A stretch of DNA of 64,000 bases from UBA2336 sp037443645 (GTDB lineage: Bacteria > Bacteroidota > Bacteroidia > Cytophagales > Cyclobacteriaceae). Numbering within the stretch: the stretch's first letter is position 1; the number at the start of each line of letters is the position of its first letter. The DNA lies in assembly GCA_037443645.1 (NCBI GenBank), contig JBBINY010000005.1, forward strand, positions 1-64,000, given 5' to 3'. Shown here piece by piece: positions 35,136-44,182 of the stretch. Both the position numbers and the translations under genes were made by a program. The notes beneath the pieces were generated by a model. That model was not told the origin of the DNA, searched no databases, and worked only from the letters and a program-made list of their open reading frames with translations.

Positions 35136-38100
35136 ATGCGCGGGATTGAAACGATTGAAGAAAAGATAGATGCCTTCCGCAAAAAGTATTACCTCAATCT
35201 GTTGGTTCGTGGACTGCTTCTGACGCTTACCATCACAACGGTGTATTTTCTGTTGGCTGCCCTTATGGAATACGCCTTTTGGCTCAACACCTATGTCCGG
35301 TTAATGGTACTTCTATTATTCTTCAGTATTGTTCTCTACTGTATCTGGCGCTATTTGAAGAATCCGATAGAATATTTGGTAGCACGAAAAGGTATTAACA
35401 ACGAACAAAGCGCAAGAATAATCGGGGACTCTTTGCCTGCAGTTCGTGATAAATTAATCAACCTGGTTCAACTGGCAGGATTTTCAACCCATTCGGGCCT
35501 TGCCTATGCCAGTGTTACACAGAAAACCACCATGCTGGAGCCCATTCGGTTTGAGCGGGTAATTGACCTCCGGGAGAATTACAGGTACTTAAGCTATCTT
35601 CTGATCCCTGTACTACTGATTCTATTGCTCCTGCTGATCAACAAAAGCATGCTGGTACAAAGTACTCACCGCATTATTCATTTTAACAGAACCTTTGCCC
35701 CTCAGGCGCCTTTTCAGTTCAGCATTCAGAATCAATCACTAACTGCTTTTCGTAACGAAGACTTTACCGTGTTGCTTAGCCTTGAGGGTAACTCCATTCC
35801 TGAGTATGCCTACATTCTTTCAGGCACACAACGTTTTAAAATGGAATCAAGTGAGATCGGACGATTTCAATTCACATTTGAAAAAATGCAGGAGCCGCGA
35901 AAAATTAGGTTTGAGGCTGCCTCTTATCAATCAACGCCTTACGAAATCCAGCTTGCCGACCGGCCTGAACTAACGCAACTCATAACAAAACTGGAGTACC
36001 CGGTCTACTTGTCAAAGAAATCGGAGGTAATAACCAATGCCGGAGCATTGGAAGTGCCCGAAGGAACGGTGATTACCTGGGATGCAAAAACATCTAACAC
36101 CCTCAGGGCTGAAATGCGGTTTGATAACATGGAACAGGTGGCAATGCAACTGGTTGATAATCAATTCTTTACATTGAAAAAACTCCTCCTCAAGGATACC
36201 CCTTACGAACTTCTTCTTGCAAATGACAATAGCCAAAACAAAGATCGGATGGCGTATTCAATTCAGGTTGTCAACGATCAGTATCCGCAAATTTCAGTGA
36301 ACAATTTCAGCGATTCAATTTACTACCAGCACATTGTTCTGGGAGGCCTCATTTCGGATGACTACGGACTCAGTTCGTTGCGCCTGCATTACACCGTTAA
36401 GGACATCAGGCGGCAGGAGCTTGTAGCAAAAAGTTTTGCGATACCTATTTTTCCAAATCAACAGCAACAAAGCTTCTTCTATAACTGGCGTTTAGACTCA
36501 CTTTCGTTAAAACCTGGTGAGCAACTTGAATATTATTTGCAAGTATGGGATAATGATGGCGTTAACGGAAGAAAGGCAACCCGTTCGGCTTCGTACACTC
36601 TATTCGTACCGGATAAGGACCAGCTTGCGGCTGACATTGCGAACTCCCAAACCAAAACAGAGCAAGCACTACGTGAGACTGCTGAGAAAGCGGAGCAACT
36701 CAGAAAGAGCATTGAGGATGCAAATCAAAAACTTAAAGGCAAGCAATCTCTTGACTGGCAAGAGAAAAAGAAACTTGATGAAATCGTTGAGGAACGGAAA
36801 AATCTTGACCGGCTGATCAAAGAATTAAGCGATGCCAATAAAATGCTGGAAAAGAAAAAAGATGCATTTACCGAACAAGACGAACGCATACGCCAGAAGG
36901 CTGAACAGATACAAAAGCTGATGGACGAACTATTAGACGAGGAAACTAAAAAGCTTATTGAGGAGCTTCAGAAACTGCTTCGCGAGAATGCCAATCTATC
37001 CGACATCCAGAAACTAATGGACAGGTTGAACAAAAATTCAAAAAATCTTGAGAACGAACTGGAGCGGACACTCGCGCTCTATAAACAGCTACAATTGGAA
37101 TTTAAAACAGACCAGGCAATTAACGACCTGAAAGAAAATATCAAGGAACAACAAAACCTTCTCGATAAAACCGAAAAACTTGAACAAGAGGAGAAGGACA
37201 AGAACAAAAAGGGGAGTAGTGACAAAAATCAAACATCCCAGGAACTCGCCAAAGAACAGGAAGTTGCGAATGAAGAATTCAATAAGACCAAAGAAAAGCT
37301 GGATGAGCTCCATAAACTGGCCGAAGAGTTAGGCGATTCCAAAGAATTGCCCGATCAGGAAGATGCCGGAGAGGTGGATAAGCAACAGAAGCAAAGCAAG
37401 GAAAGCCTGGAGGAAAATGCACCCGGCAAGTCGAAACAGCATCAACAAAAAGCCATCCAGAAGATGAGCGAAATGCAGCAAAAAATGGAAGACATGCAAA
37501 ATTCCATGCAAATGGATCTGGACATGCAGAATATTGAATCACTTCGCCAGATCATCCATGGCCTGATTAAATTATCATTTGACCAGGAGAATCTCCTTAA
37601 GCAATTTGGAGAGCTCCAGGTAAATGATCCTCGGTTTAATACATTGGCCCAACGGCAGTTAAAAATTAAGGACGATGTTAAAGTGCTGGAAGACAGCTTG
37701 TTAGCCTTATCAAAACGAGATGAGATGATGGGTTCATTCATAACCCGCGAAGTCAACGAACTAAACGATCACTTAGAAAAAGCCATTGATGCAAACCGCG
37801 AAAAACGAAGACAACCAGCCTTAAGCGAAATGCAATTCAGCATGACCTCGCTGAATAACCTGGCCCTGATGCTGGACAGCCATTTTGATATGCTTATGCA
37901 AATGATGGCAAATGCCAAGCCTTCAATGAAATCCAAACAAAAAGGCAAAGAGCCAAACTTATCGCAATTACAACAACAGCTTAATAACCGGATCGAACAG
38001 CTAAAGAACAGCGGAAAGGAGGGAAGGCAACTTTCTGAAGAGCTTGCAGAAATGGCGGCCGAACAGGAGCGTATTCGGAGAGCATTGCAGGAAATGCAAG

Positions 38101-38453
38101 AAAAGATGAAGCAAAACGTTTCAGAGCTACCTGGCGGGGATATTACCGACAAAATGGAGGAAACAGAGGTGGATTTGGTTAACAAGAAACTTACCGATCA
38201 GCTCATCAAACGCCAGCAGGATATCCTGACAAGACTATTGGAGGCCGAGAAATCAATGCGTGAGCAAGACATGGACGAAGAACGTAAAGGGGAAACGGCT
38301 AAAGATTACCAAAACGAAATGCCAAAAGCCATTGAAGAGTATCTTAAGCAAAAAGAAAAGGAGGTAGAATTACTTAAAAGCATGCCCCCAAGGCTATATC
38401 CCTTTTACAAAAAGGAGGTTGGTGATTACTTTAAGCGATTACGCGAAAACTAA
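35136..38453 (+). CDS. DUF4175-family giant membrane/coiled-coil protein
   Basis: A 1105-residue protein. N-terminal membrane helices lie at about residues 22-45 and 52-70 (LLLTLTITTVYFLLAALMEY, VRLMVLLLFFSIVLYCIWRYL), with a further one near 148-165 (LLIPVLLILLLLLI). Residues 170-500 form Ig-like beta-sandwich repeats. The rest, about 500-1080, is extremely Glu/Lys/Gln-rich coiled coil with long KLEEEx heptads. This plan is that of DUF4175 proteins found throughout Bacteroidota; function unknown, probably an envelope-spanning scaffold. It is followed after 15 bases by an anti-sigma-type ATP-binding gene, ybeY and mnmG, in one run. Confidence 0.88.
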   Translation: MRGIETIEEKIDAFRKKYYLNLLVRGLLLTLTITTVYFLLAALMEYAFWLNTYVRLMVLLLFFSIVLYCIWRYLKNPIEYLVARKGINNEQSARIIGDSLPAVRDKLINLVQLAGFSTHSGLAYASVTQKTTMLEPIRFERVIDLRENYRYLSYLLIPVLLILLLLLINKSMLVQSTHRIIHFNRTFAPQAPFQFSIQNQSLTAFRNEDFTVLLSLEGNSIPEYAYILSGTQRFKMESSEIGRFQFTFEKMQEPRKIRFEAASYQSTPYEIQLADRPELTQLITKLEYPVYLSKKSEVITNAGALEVPEGTVITWDAKTSNTLRAEMRFDNMEQVAMQLVDNQFFTLKKLLLKDTPYELLLANDNSQNKDRMAYSIQVVNDQYPQISVNNFSDSIYYQHIVLGGLISDDYGLSSLRLHYTVKDIRRQELVAKSFAIPIFPNQQQQSFFYNWRLDSLSLKPGEQLEYYLQVWDNDGVNGRKATRSASYTLFVPDKDQLAADIANSQTKTEQALRETAEKAEQLRKSIEDANQKLKGKQSLDWQEKKKLDEIVEERKNLDRLIKELSDANKMLEKKKDAFTEQDERIRQKAEQIQKLMDELLDEETKKLIEELQKLLRENANLSDIQKLMDRLNKNSKNLENELERTLALYKQLQLEFKTDQAINDLKENIKEQQNLLDKTEKLEQEEKDKNKKGSSDKNQTSQELAKEQEVANEEFNKTKEKLDELHKLAEELGDSKELPDQEDAGEVDKQQKQSKESLEENAPGKSKQHQQKAIQKMSEMQQKMEDMQNSMQMDLDMQNIESLRQIIHGLIKLSFDQENLLKQFGELQVNDPRFNTLAQRQLKIKDDVKVLEDSLLALSKRDEMMGSFITREVNELNDHLEKAIDANREKRRQPALSEMQFSMTSLNNLALMLDSHFDMLMQMMANAKPSMKSKQKGKEPNLSQLQQQLNNRIEQLKNSGKEGRQLSEELAEMAAEQERIRRALQEMQEKMKQNVSELPGGDITDKMEETEVDLVNKKLTDQLIKRQQDILTRLLEAEKSMREQDMDEERKGETAKDYQNEMPKAIEEYLKQKEKEVELLKSMPPRLYPFYKKEVGDYFKRLREN

Positions 38454-38468
38454 GCGATATTGCGCAAA

Positions 38469-38873
38469 ATGAACACGATTAGTATTCACATTCCTTCTAT
38501 TCCGGATAATATTCGAATCATCGAGAGTTTTATTGATAACGCGAAGGACAAATTTGAGCTGGGTGACGATTTGTATGGGAATATCATGATTGCCGTAACC
38601 GAGGCTGTGAACAATGCAATAAAACATGGGAATACAGGAGACAAAAAAAAGAGCGTTTACCTAAGCCTTTCTCTCGACTCAAACCTCCTCAAATTTATCG
38701 TTAAAGACGAGGGTACGGGCTTTAATTACCAGAGCCTTCCCGATCCAACGGCTCCCGAAAACATCAATAAACCTGGAGGAAGGGGCATCTTCCTTATGAA
38801 ACACCTTTCGGATGAAGTCGAGTTTAAGGATGGTGGCCGCATTGTTGAACTTAGTTTCTATATGAATTCTTAG
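38469..38873 (+). CDS. HATPase_c-type ATP-binding protein (anti-sigma-factor-like kinase)
   Basis: A 134-residue RsbW/SpoIIAB-like ATP-binding domain. The ATG at 38469 is preferred over an in-frame TTG at 38460, three codons upstream. Seen: the N-box AVTEAVNNAIKHGN, the DEGTGFN box, and the G-box PGGRGIFLMKHLSDEVEF. Such stand-alone domains in other bacteria phosphorylate an anti-anti-sigma factor or bind a sigma factor. No partner STAS-domain gene is adjacent here, so the target is unknown. It sits between DUF4175 and ybeY with very short gaps, as part of one probable operon. Confidence 0.9.
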   Translation: MNTISIHIPSIPDNIRIIESFIDNAKDKFELGDDLYGNIMIAVTEAVNNAIKHGNTGDKKKSVYLSLSLDSNLLKFIVKDEGTGFNYQSLPDPTAPENINKPGGRGIFLMKHLSDEVEFKDGGRIVELSFYMNS

Positions 38874-38877
38874 AGCG

Positions 38878-39297
38878 GTGGCTCCAATCCGTTATTTCAA
38901 TGAAGGACTGGTATTTGAAGTCCTTTCCCCAATAAAAAAAGCAAACTGGATAAAGCGGGTGGTTAAAATGGAGGGTGGGTCCATTGCCGCTGTTAATTTC
39001 ATATTTTGTACCGATGCCCATTTACTCAAGCTGAACACACAATACCTTCACCATAATACCCTTACGGACATTGTTACTTTTCAGCATTCGGCACCGGGTG
39101 AACCCCTGGAAGGGGATGTTTTTATCAGTGTTCCGAGGGTAAAACAGAATGCAAGGGCCTACAAAGTTGAATTTGACGATGAATTGAGCCGGGTTATCAT
39201 CCACGGGGTTCTTCATTTGCTGGGTTACAAAGACAAATCAGCTTCCCAAAAAGCCAAAATGCGCCAAAAAGAGGACGCTTACTTATCTTTGCGGTAG
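38878..39297 (+). CDS. ybeY: YbeY endoribonuclease (rRNA maturation)
   Basis: A 139-residue metal-dependent RNase for 16S rRNA 3'-end processing and quality control; GTG start four bases after the previous stop. The core DELSRVIIHGVLHLLGYKDKS keeps the HGxLHLLGY part with two zinc His. The usual third His of the DH motif is replaced (GYKDK), a change I recall in Bacteroidota YbeY. The stop codon lies within the first parS-like site. Confidence 0.92.
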   Translation: MAPIRYFNEGLVFEVLSPIKKANWIKRVVKMEGGSIAAVNFIFCTDAHLLKLNTQYLHHNTLTDIVTFQHSAPGEPLEGDVFISVPRVKQNARAYKVEFDDELSRVIIHGVLHLLGYKDKSASQKAKMRQKEDAYLSLR

Positions 39298-39311
39298 TTT
39301 CACGTGAAACC
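39296..39311. other. parS-like site 1 (ParB centromere)
   Basis: AGTTTCACGTGAAACC matches the bacterial parS consensus TGTTTCACGTGAAACA in 14 of 16 bases, with the full 14-base palindromic core GTTTCACGTGAAAC intact. It overlaps the last base pair of ybeY. ParB would load here to help segregate the origin region. Confidence 0.85.
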
Positions 39312-39360
39312 TATCCCTTGTGGATAATATTTGTGGAATTGTTGACAACTGTAAAGCAGC

Positions 39361-39376
39361 TGTTTCACGTGAAACA
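39361..39376. other. parS site 2, perfect consensus
   Basis: TGTTTCACGTGAAACA is an exact 16/16 match to the conserved bacterial parS. It lies 13 bases before the mnmG start and 65 bases from site 1. Perfect parS sites cluster near the origin in most bacteria, so this strongly indicates proximity to oriC. Confidence 0.93.
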
Positions 39377-39388
39377 AACCTGAGTGTA

Positions 39389-41248
39389 ATGTTTCCATTT
39401 TACGATATAATTGTTGTTGGAGCCGGCCATGCCGGCTGTGAAGCAGCTGCAGCTGCGGCCAAAATGGGCTCAAAAGTACTTTTGGTGACCATGAACATGA
39501 ACACCATTGCCCAAATGTCGTGTAACCCGGCAATGGGGGGGGTTGCCAAAGGTCAGATAGTACGGGAAATCGATGCTCTCGGTGGACTCTCCGGTATCAT
39601 TGCCGACAAGTCCATGATTCAATTCAGGATGCTAAACCGCTCCAAGGGCCCTGCCATGTGGAGCCCCCGGACTCAAAACGACCGGATGCGATTTTCAGAA
39701 GAGTGGCGGATCGCCCTTGAAAAAATCCCGAATCTGGACTTTTGGCAGGAAATGATCTCAGGGGTTCTCATTAAAGATAACCAGGTAAGGGGGGTTAAAA
39801 CAGCCTTGGGGATTGAGATCACTTCTAAAGCTGTAATTCTTACCAATGGCACGTTCCTGAATGGAAAAATGCACATAGGCGAAAAGACTTTTGGTGGTGG
39901 GCGCACAGCCGAAAAGGCTTCAACCGGAATTACCGAGCAGCTAATTTCTCTTGGTTTTGAGTCGGGAAGGATGAAAACGGGTACACCTCCACGAGTAGAT
40001 GGGCGTACGCTCGATTACTCGAAAATGGAAGAGCAAAAGGGCGATGAGCAGCCCGCCAAATTTTCATTCACAAACACTGCCCCTCCACAAACGCAATTGA
40101 GTTGTTGGATAACCTATACCAATAGCCACGTACATGATGAACTAAAAAAGGGGTTTGATCTGTCCCCCATGTTCAATGGCAGAATCCAAGGTTTGGGACC
40201 ACGCTATTGCCCTTCCATCGAAGACAAAATCAACCGGTTTGCTGAACGGGACCGTCACCAGATCTTTGTAGAGCCAGAAGGTTGGAATACGATTGAGATT
40301 TATGTGAACGGATTTTCTACTTCTCTGCCAGAAGATATTCAGTATCAGGCACTTACAAAAATTCCGGGTTTTGAGAATGCCAAAATGTTCAGGCCAGGGT
40401 ATGCCATTGAGTACGATTTCTTTCCGCCCACTCAGCTAAAGCCCACCCTTGAAACACAACTAATTGATAATCTGTACTTTGCTGGTCAAATTAATGGAAC
40501 CACCGGCTACGAAGAAGCGGCCTGCCAGGGTTTGATGGCCGGAATTAATGCGCATAACAAGTTAACCGAAAGGGAACCCTTCATTCTTAGACGTTCCGAA
40601 GCCTACATAGGCGTGCTGATTGACGACCTTGTTACTAAAGGTACTCAGGAGCCATACCGCATGTTCACTTCCCGTGCCGAATACCGGATTCTGCTGCGGC
40701 AGGATAATGCCGATTTACGCCTCACCGAAAAAGGAAATGCCCTGGGGCTGGCAAGCCCGCTGCGCCTCACCACCGTACAACAAAAACGTAAAGACATTGA
40801 GGAGTTGCTCCGGGAACTTCTCTTATCAAAAGTGGAACCCGGCATGATCAATACCGATCATGACACACTCCCTACCTCACTTGTTAAAGAAAAAACCAGT
40901 ATAAGTTCACTGCTTAAGCGGCCGGAGGTGAGCATCCGAACGCTGTCCAGGATGAACGCTCTTAAAGACTTATTTAATAACTACTCTCAGGAGGTTCAGG
41001 AGCAGGCAGAGATAATCGTAAAATACCAGACGTATATCGAAAGGGAAGAAAAGCTTGTACAAAAGATTTCCGGGCTTGATGATTTTGTTATCCGGCCAGA
41101 TTTTGATTATGACCGCGTACATGCACTTTCTGCTGAAGGAAGGGAAAAGCTCAAGCGCATCAAGCCACAAACAATTGGTCAGGCTTCACGCATCAGCGGG
41201 GTTAGCCCGGCTGATATTTCCATACTCACAGTTTATATGGGCAAGTAA
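39389..41248 (+). CDS. mnmG: MnmG (GidA), tRNA uridine-34 modification enzyme
   Basis: A 619-residue FAD protein that, with MnmE, adds the carboxymethylaminomethyl group to the wobble uridine of several tRNAs. The start at 39389 (MFPFYDIIVVGAGHAG) is chosen because an upstream alternative (39320) would read across the second parS site. Seen: the FAD dinucleotide motif GAGHAGCEAA, MSCNPAMGGVAKGQIVREID, GGGRTAEKASTGITE, GTPPRVDGRT and GLMAGINAHNK. Length is normal. It is often located near the replication origin in bacteria, which fits here. The stop TAA overlaps the next start (TAATG). Confidence 0.96.
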   Translation: MFPFYDIIVVGAGHAGCEAAAAAAKMGSKVLLVTMNMNTIAQMSCNPAMGGVAKGQIVREIDALGGLSGIIADKSMIQFRMLNRSKGPAMWSPRTQNDRMRFSEEWRIALEKIPNLDFWQEMISGVLIKDNQVRGVKTALGIEITSKAVILTNGTFLNGKMHIGEKTFGGGRTAEKASTGITEQLISLGFESGRMKTGTPPRVDGRTLDYSKMEEQKGDEQPAKFSFTNTAPPQTQLSCWITYTNSHVHDELKKGFDLSPMFNGRIQGLGPRYCPSIEDKINRFAERDRHQIFVEPEGWNTIEIYVNGFSTSLPEDIQYQALTKIPGFENAKMFRPGYAIEYDFFPPTQLKPTLETQLIDNLYFAGQINGTTGYEEAACQGLMAGINAHNKLTEREPFILRRSEAYIGVLIDDLVTKGTQEPYRMFTSRAEYRILLRQDNADLRLTEKGNALGLASPLRLTTVQQKRKDIEELLRELLLSKVEPGMINTDHDTLPTSLVKEKTSISSLLKRPEVSIRTLSRMNALKDLFNNYSQEVQEQAEIIVKYQTYIEREEKLVQKISGLDDFVIRPDFDYDRVHALSAEGREKLKRIKPQTIGQASRISGVSPADISILTVYMGK

Positions 41249-42144
41249 TGGTTGAGGTTCTTACTTGCCCGGTTTGTGGTTCAGCCTCGTTATCTCCTCA
41301 CCTGACTTGCATCGATCACGCTCTGACAAAAGAAAAATTTACTTTAAAAAAGTGCTCGGGATGCTCACTGCTGATTACATCGCCCAGGCCAGAGGATGCC
41401 AACTTACTGCGGTACTACCAATTTGCAGATTACATCTCACATTCGGGCAAATCCAGGTCAACCATTACCACCAGGTTATATCGCCTTGCCCAGACTATTA
41501 CATTGAGGTGGAAGCGAAACCTTATCCAGCAAGAATTTAAAACCGGCCGGATTCTTGATGTTGGATGCGGAGCCGGTATATTTTTAAATGCAATGAAACG
41601 TAAAGGTTGGGAAATTAATGGGACGGAACCCTCTGCAATAGCCAGAGAAAATGCTGAGCGCCTATTGCAGCAACCTGTTTTCCAATCGCTTGAAGTTTTG
41701 CCTGAAAAAAAATTCGATGTGATTACCCTTTGGCATGTACTTGAGCACATTGCTGATCTGCCCGTAACCATGCAACAAATTAAAAGGCTACTGAAACCAG
41801 GGGGTGTTCTTTACATCGGCCTGCCAAATTATAACTCTTTCGATGCACAAAAATATGGTGCCTATTGGGCTGGCTATGATGTTCCCCGCCATCTTTGGCA
41901 TTTTAACACACAAAGCATGACTGCGTTCTTGAAAAAACAAGATTACACGCTCATACGCATGGTTCCCATGAAACTCGATGCCTTTTACGTAAGCCTTTTG
42001 AGTGCGCACTATTTGCATCCGAATAGAGGGTTTAAAAACTATATTTCAGCATTTGCAACCGGAATTATATCTAATCTTAAAGCAAGTACGCAACTCAACT
42101 ACTCAAGTCTTATTTTCATAGCCAGAGCAAACCAAGGCCAATGA
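41248..42144 (+). CDS. Class I SAM-dependent methyltransferase with N-terminal zinc ribbon
   Basis: A 298-residue protein. A Cys4 ribbon opens it (CPVCGSASL ... KKCSGCSLL), then a Rossmann methyltransferase domain with motif I RILDVGCGAGIFLNAM (about residue 100), FDVITLWHVLEHIADL and the GGVLYIGLPNYNS segment. The fold is of the Methyltransf_23 type. In other organisms such ribbon-plus-methyltransferase proteins act on sugars or lipid-linked substrates; the target here is unknown. Its first base overlaps the last base of mnmG and its stop overlaps the next gene (ATGA), so it is translationally coupled within this run. Confidence 0.88.
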   Translation: MVEVLTCPVCGSASLSPHLTCIDHALTKEKFTLKKCSGCSLLITSPRPEDANLLRYYQFADYISHSGKSRSTITTRLYRLAQTITLRWKRNLIQQEFKTGRILDVGCGAGIFLNAMKRKGWEINGTEPSAIARENAERLLQQPVFQSLEVLPEKKFDVITLWHVLEHIADLPVTMQQIKRLLKPGGVLYIGLPNYNSFDAQKYGAYWAGYDVPRHLWHFNTQSMTAFLKKQDYTLIRMVPMKLDAFYVSLLSAHYLHPNRGFKNYISAFATGIISNLKASTQLNYSSLIFIARANQGQ

Positions 42145-43865
42145 GGTATCTCGTGGTGTTCCTTATCCTGACTCAGCTCTTCGGGGGTTGTGCAAAACAA
42201 ACTACTCCTACAGGTGGGCCTAAGGATACTGACCCGCCACAACTGGTCCGATCCACTCCTGCGAACAAACAAGTCAACTTCAACTCCCAGCAAATCGAAT
42301 TGACCTTTAACGAATTCGTACAGGTAAATAATCCCAGGGAACAACTGGTGATTATTCCCACCATTGGGAAAAAATTTGAAATGACTGCCAAAAAAAACAG
42401 GGTTACAATAAAACTGAACAGCAAACTTCTTGACAGCACCACCTATACCATTAACTTCAGGGATGCCATATTGGATTTGTCAGAGAAAAATCCGGCCAGA
42501 AATCTGAAGTTAGCCTTCAGTACCGGAAGCTACATAGATTCCCTGTCGGTTTCAGGAAAGGTTTACATGTTGCTAAAGAATCTGCCGGCTGAAAATTTCA
42601 CAATAGTGATTGTGCCCGTAACTGACACGTTCAACATCTTTAACCAGGCTGCTCAATTCTTTTCCCTAACTGATAAGAAAGGAAACTTTAGCATCGACAA
42701 TTTAAAACCCGGTACCTATAGAATTTACGCCTTCCTCGATAAAAATAAAAATCTGAAGGTTGACAGCCGAAGCGAACCGTTTGCTTTTCGTTCCGACACC
42801 GTTAACCTCTACCAATCGATTAAGGATTTGGAGCTGTCTGCCGTTTCCCTGGATATGCGGCCCTTACTAATTATCTCCGCCAAACCGGTTGGTAATCATT
42901 TTATCATTCGTCTTAACAAAGGTTTTGCCGCTTGCACACTGGAGAGTTCTTCTTTGGACCACACTCTTCAATTTGATTACCCGGAGTATTCAACAATCCG
43001 TGTTTATAACACGCTAACTGATCTTGACAGCCTGCCTGTACGATCTGTCTTTTCAGACAGCATAAGCAACACACTGGACACCGTGCTGTACATAAAATTC
43101 AATACGTTAAAAATGCAAAAAGAGCGGTTTACCGTAAAAGCGAATAACCTGAGTTACATCGAACAAAGGCAATTAATTCGAGGTGAATTAAGCGCGAACA
43201 AACCCGTACGCAGCGTTGTATATGACAGCATCTACATTCGCTTAGACTCCCTTACGACACTGCCATTTACAGAAAGGGACTTCACCTGGAACCAAACCTT
43301 CACGCAGGCAATCATCAACAAACAACTTTCGAAACCGCTGGACTTCGCTGTACCAAAAAGTACCAAAAATCCAGTTGCTAAACAAACCCAGCGCGCACCG
43401 GGTTTTGACGGCCGGCAACAACGCCCCGGAACATCGCAGGCACCAAAGCCCGATCCGAAAAAAACAGTTAACCAATTAGTTCTATCACAGGGCTCCATTC
43501 TATCCGTTGAGAACGACTCGCTTGCATTTCAAAGTTTGCCGATCTCCGTAGTGAGGCCAGAAACCTCTGCCCTTCTAATGCTGGAACTACACGGAACCGG
43601 TAATACACTAACCCAATTACTGGATAAAGATTACAAGCCTGTTTCTGAATCAACATCCAAGAAAATCAGGTTTGAAAACCTTACACCGGGGGAATATTTT
43701 GTTCGTATTATACTTGATGACAATGCCAACAACCAATGGGATCCCGGAAATTTCTACTTGAATACACAGCCGGAAAAAATCATCTTTTATACGGATGATA
43801 ATAATAACAACAGAATTAATCTTAAAGCAAATTGGGAAGTGGGACCATTGTTGATACACTATTGA
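42141..43865 (+). CDS. Big_5-domain lipoprotein with carbohydrate-binding-like repeats
   Basis: A 574-residue lipoprotein (lipobox LFGGC, Cys17, then KQTTPTGGPKDTDPP). The first domain (about 30-135, PPQLVRSTPANKQVNFNSQQIELTFNEFVQV) is a Big_5/SbsA-like Ig fold of the kind found in Bacteroidota envelope lipoproteins. A second region at about 140-220 (YRIYAFLDKNKNLKVDSRSEPFAF) and a third near the C-terminus (GEYFVRIILDDNANNQWDPG) look like DUF-type calcium-binding or starch-binding beta-sandwiches with Asp-rich loops. Middle region unknown. Stop overlaps nothing; the AT-rich gap at 43866 begins immediately after it, so it ends at the origin candidate. Confidence 0.8.
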   Translation: MRYLVVFLILTQLFGGCAKQTTPTGGPKDTDPPQLVRSTPANKQVNFNSQQIELTFNEFVQVNNPREQLVIIPTIGKKFEMTAKKNRVTIKLNSKLLDSTTYTINFRDAILDLSEKNPARNLKLAFSTGSYIDSLSVSGKVYMLLKNLPAENFTIVIVPVTDTFNIFNQAAQFFSLTDKKGNFSIDNLKPGTYRIYAFLDKNKNLKVDSRSEPFAFRSDTVNLYQSIKDLELSAVSLDMRPLLIISAKPVGNHFIIRLNKGFAACTLESSSLDHTLQFDYPEYSTIRVYNTLTDLDSLPVRSVFSDSISNTLDTVLYIKFNTLKMQKERFTVKANNLSYIEQRQLIRGELSANKPVRSVVYDSIYIRLDSLTTLPFTERDFTWNQTFTQAIINKQLSKPLDFAVPKSTKNPVAKQTQRAPGFDGRQQRPGTSQAPKPDPKKTVNQLVLSQGSILSVENDSLAFQSLPISVVRPETSALLMLELHGTGNTLTQLLDKDYKPVSESTSKKIRFENLTPGEYFVRIILDDNANNQWDPGNFYLNTQPEKIIFYTDDNNNNRINLKANWEVGPLLIHY

Positions 43866-44182
43866 TAGCTTGTGGAAAAACCGCTACAAAAAACACATGA
43901 TATAAAGGTGACTACGGAAAATTAACTTTTCCCGTACACCATTGTTTATTATTTACTAGTTAACCACAGGCATTAACAAGCCGTTTAATACACAATGCCC
44001 CGGCAGTGAATAAAAGAAATTTGTTAATTAAAGAGCAACTAACTAATTACGAATCAATTACGATACACATACCTATCCACAAGTAGTAAAAAGAACATTA
44101 TGTGGTTAACCTATCCACATTTCCACGGAAATAACTATAACAGTAATACTTATAACTATATTTTAATTATAAGCATTATATC
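43866..44182. other. Candidate replication origin (oriC) with DnaA-box cluster
   Basis: The 234-base gap between the lipoprotein gene and the TPR gene, plus the first 80 bases of the TPR gene, is AT-rich and holds five DnaA-box-like sites: TTTTCCACA at 43871-43879 (minus, full match to TTWTNCACA), TTAACCACA at 43960-43968 (plus) and 44101-44109 (minus), and CTATCCACA at 44073-44081 and 44111-44119 (plus), each of the last four with one mismatch. A directly repeated AATTACGA at 44045 and 44056 has an 11-base period. An almost G/C-free stretch at 44128-44182 could be the unwinding element. parS sites lie 4.5 kb away. Sampled rows show C over G to the left and G over C to the right on the plus strand. 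Confidence 0.65.
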
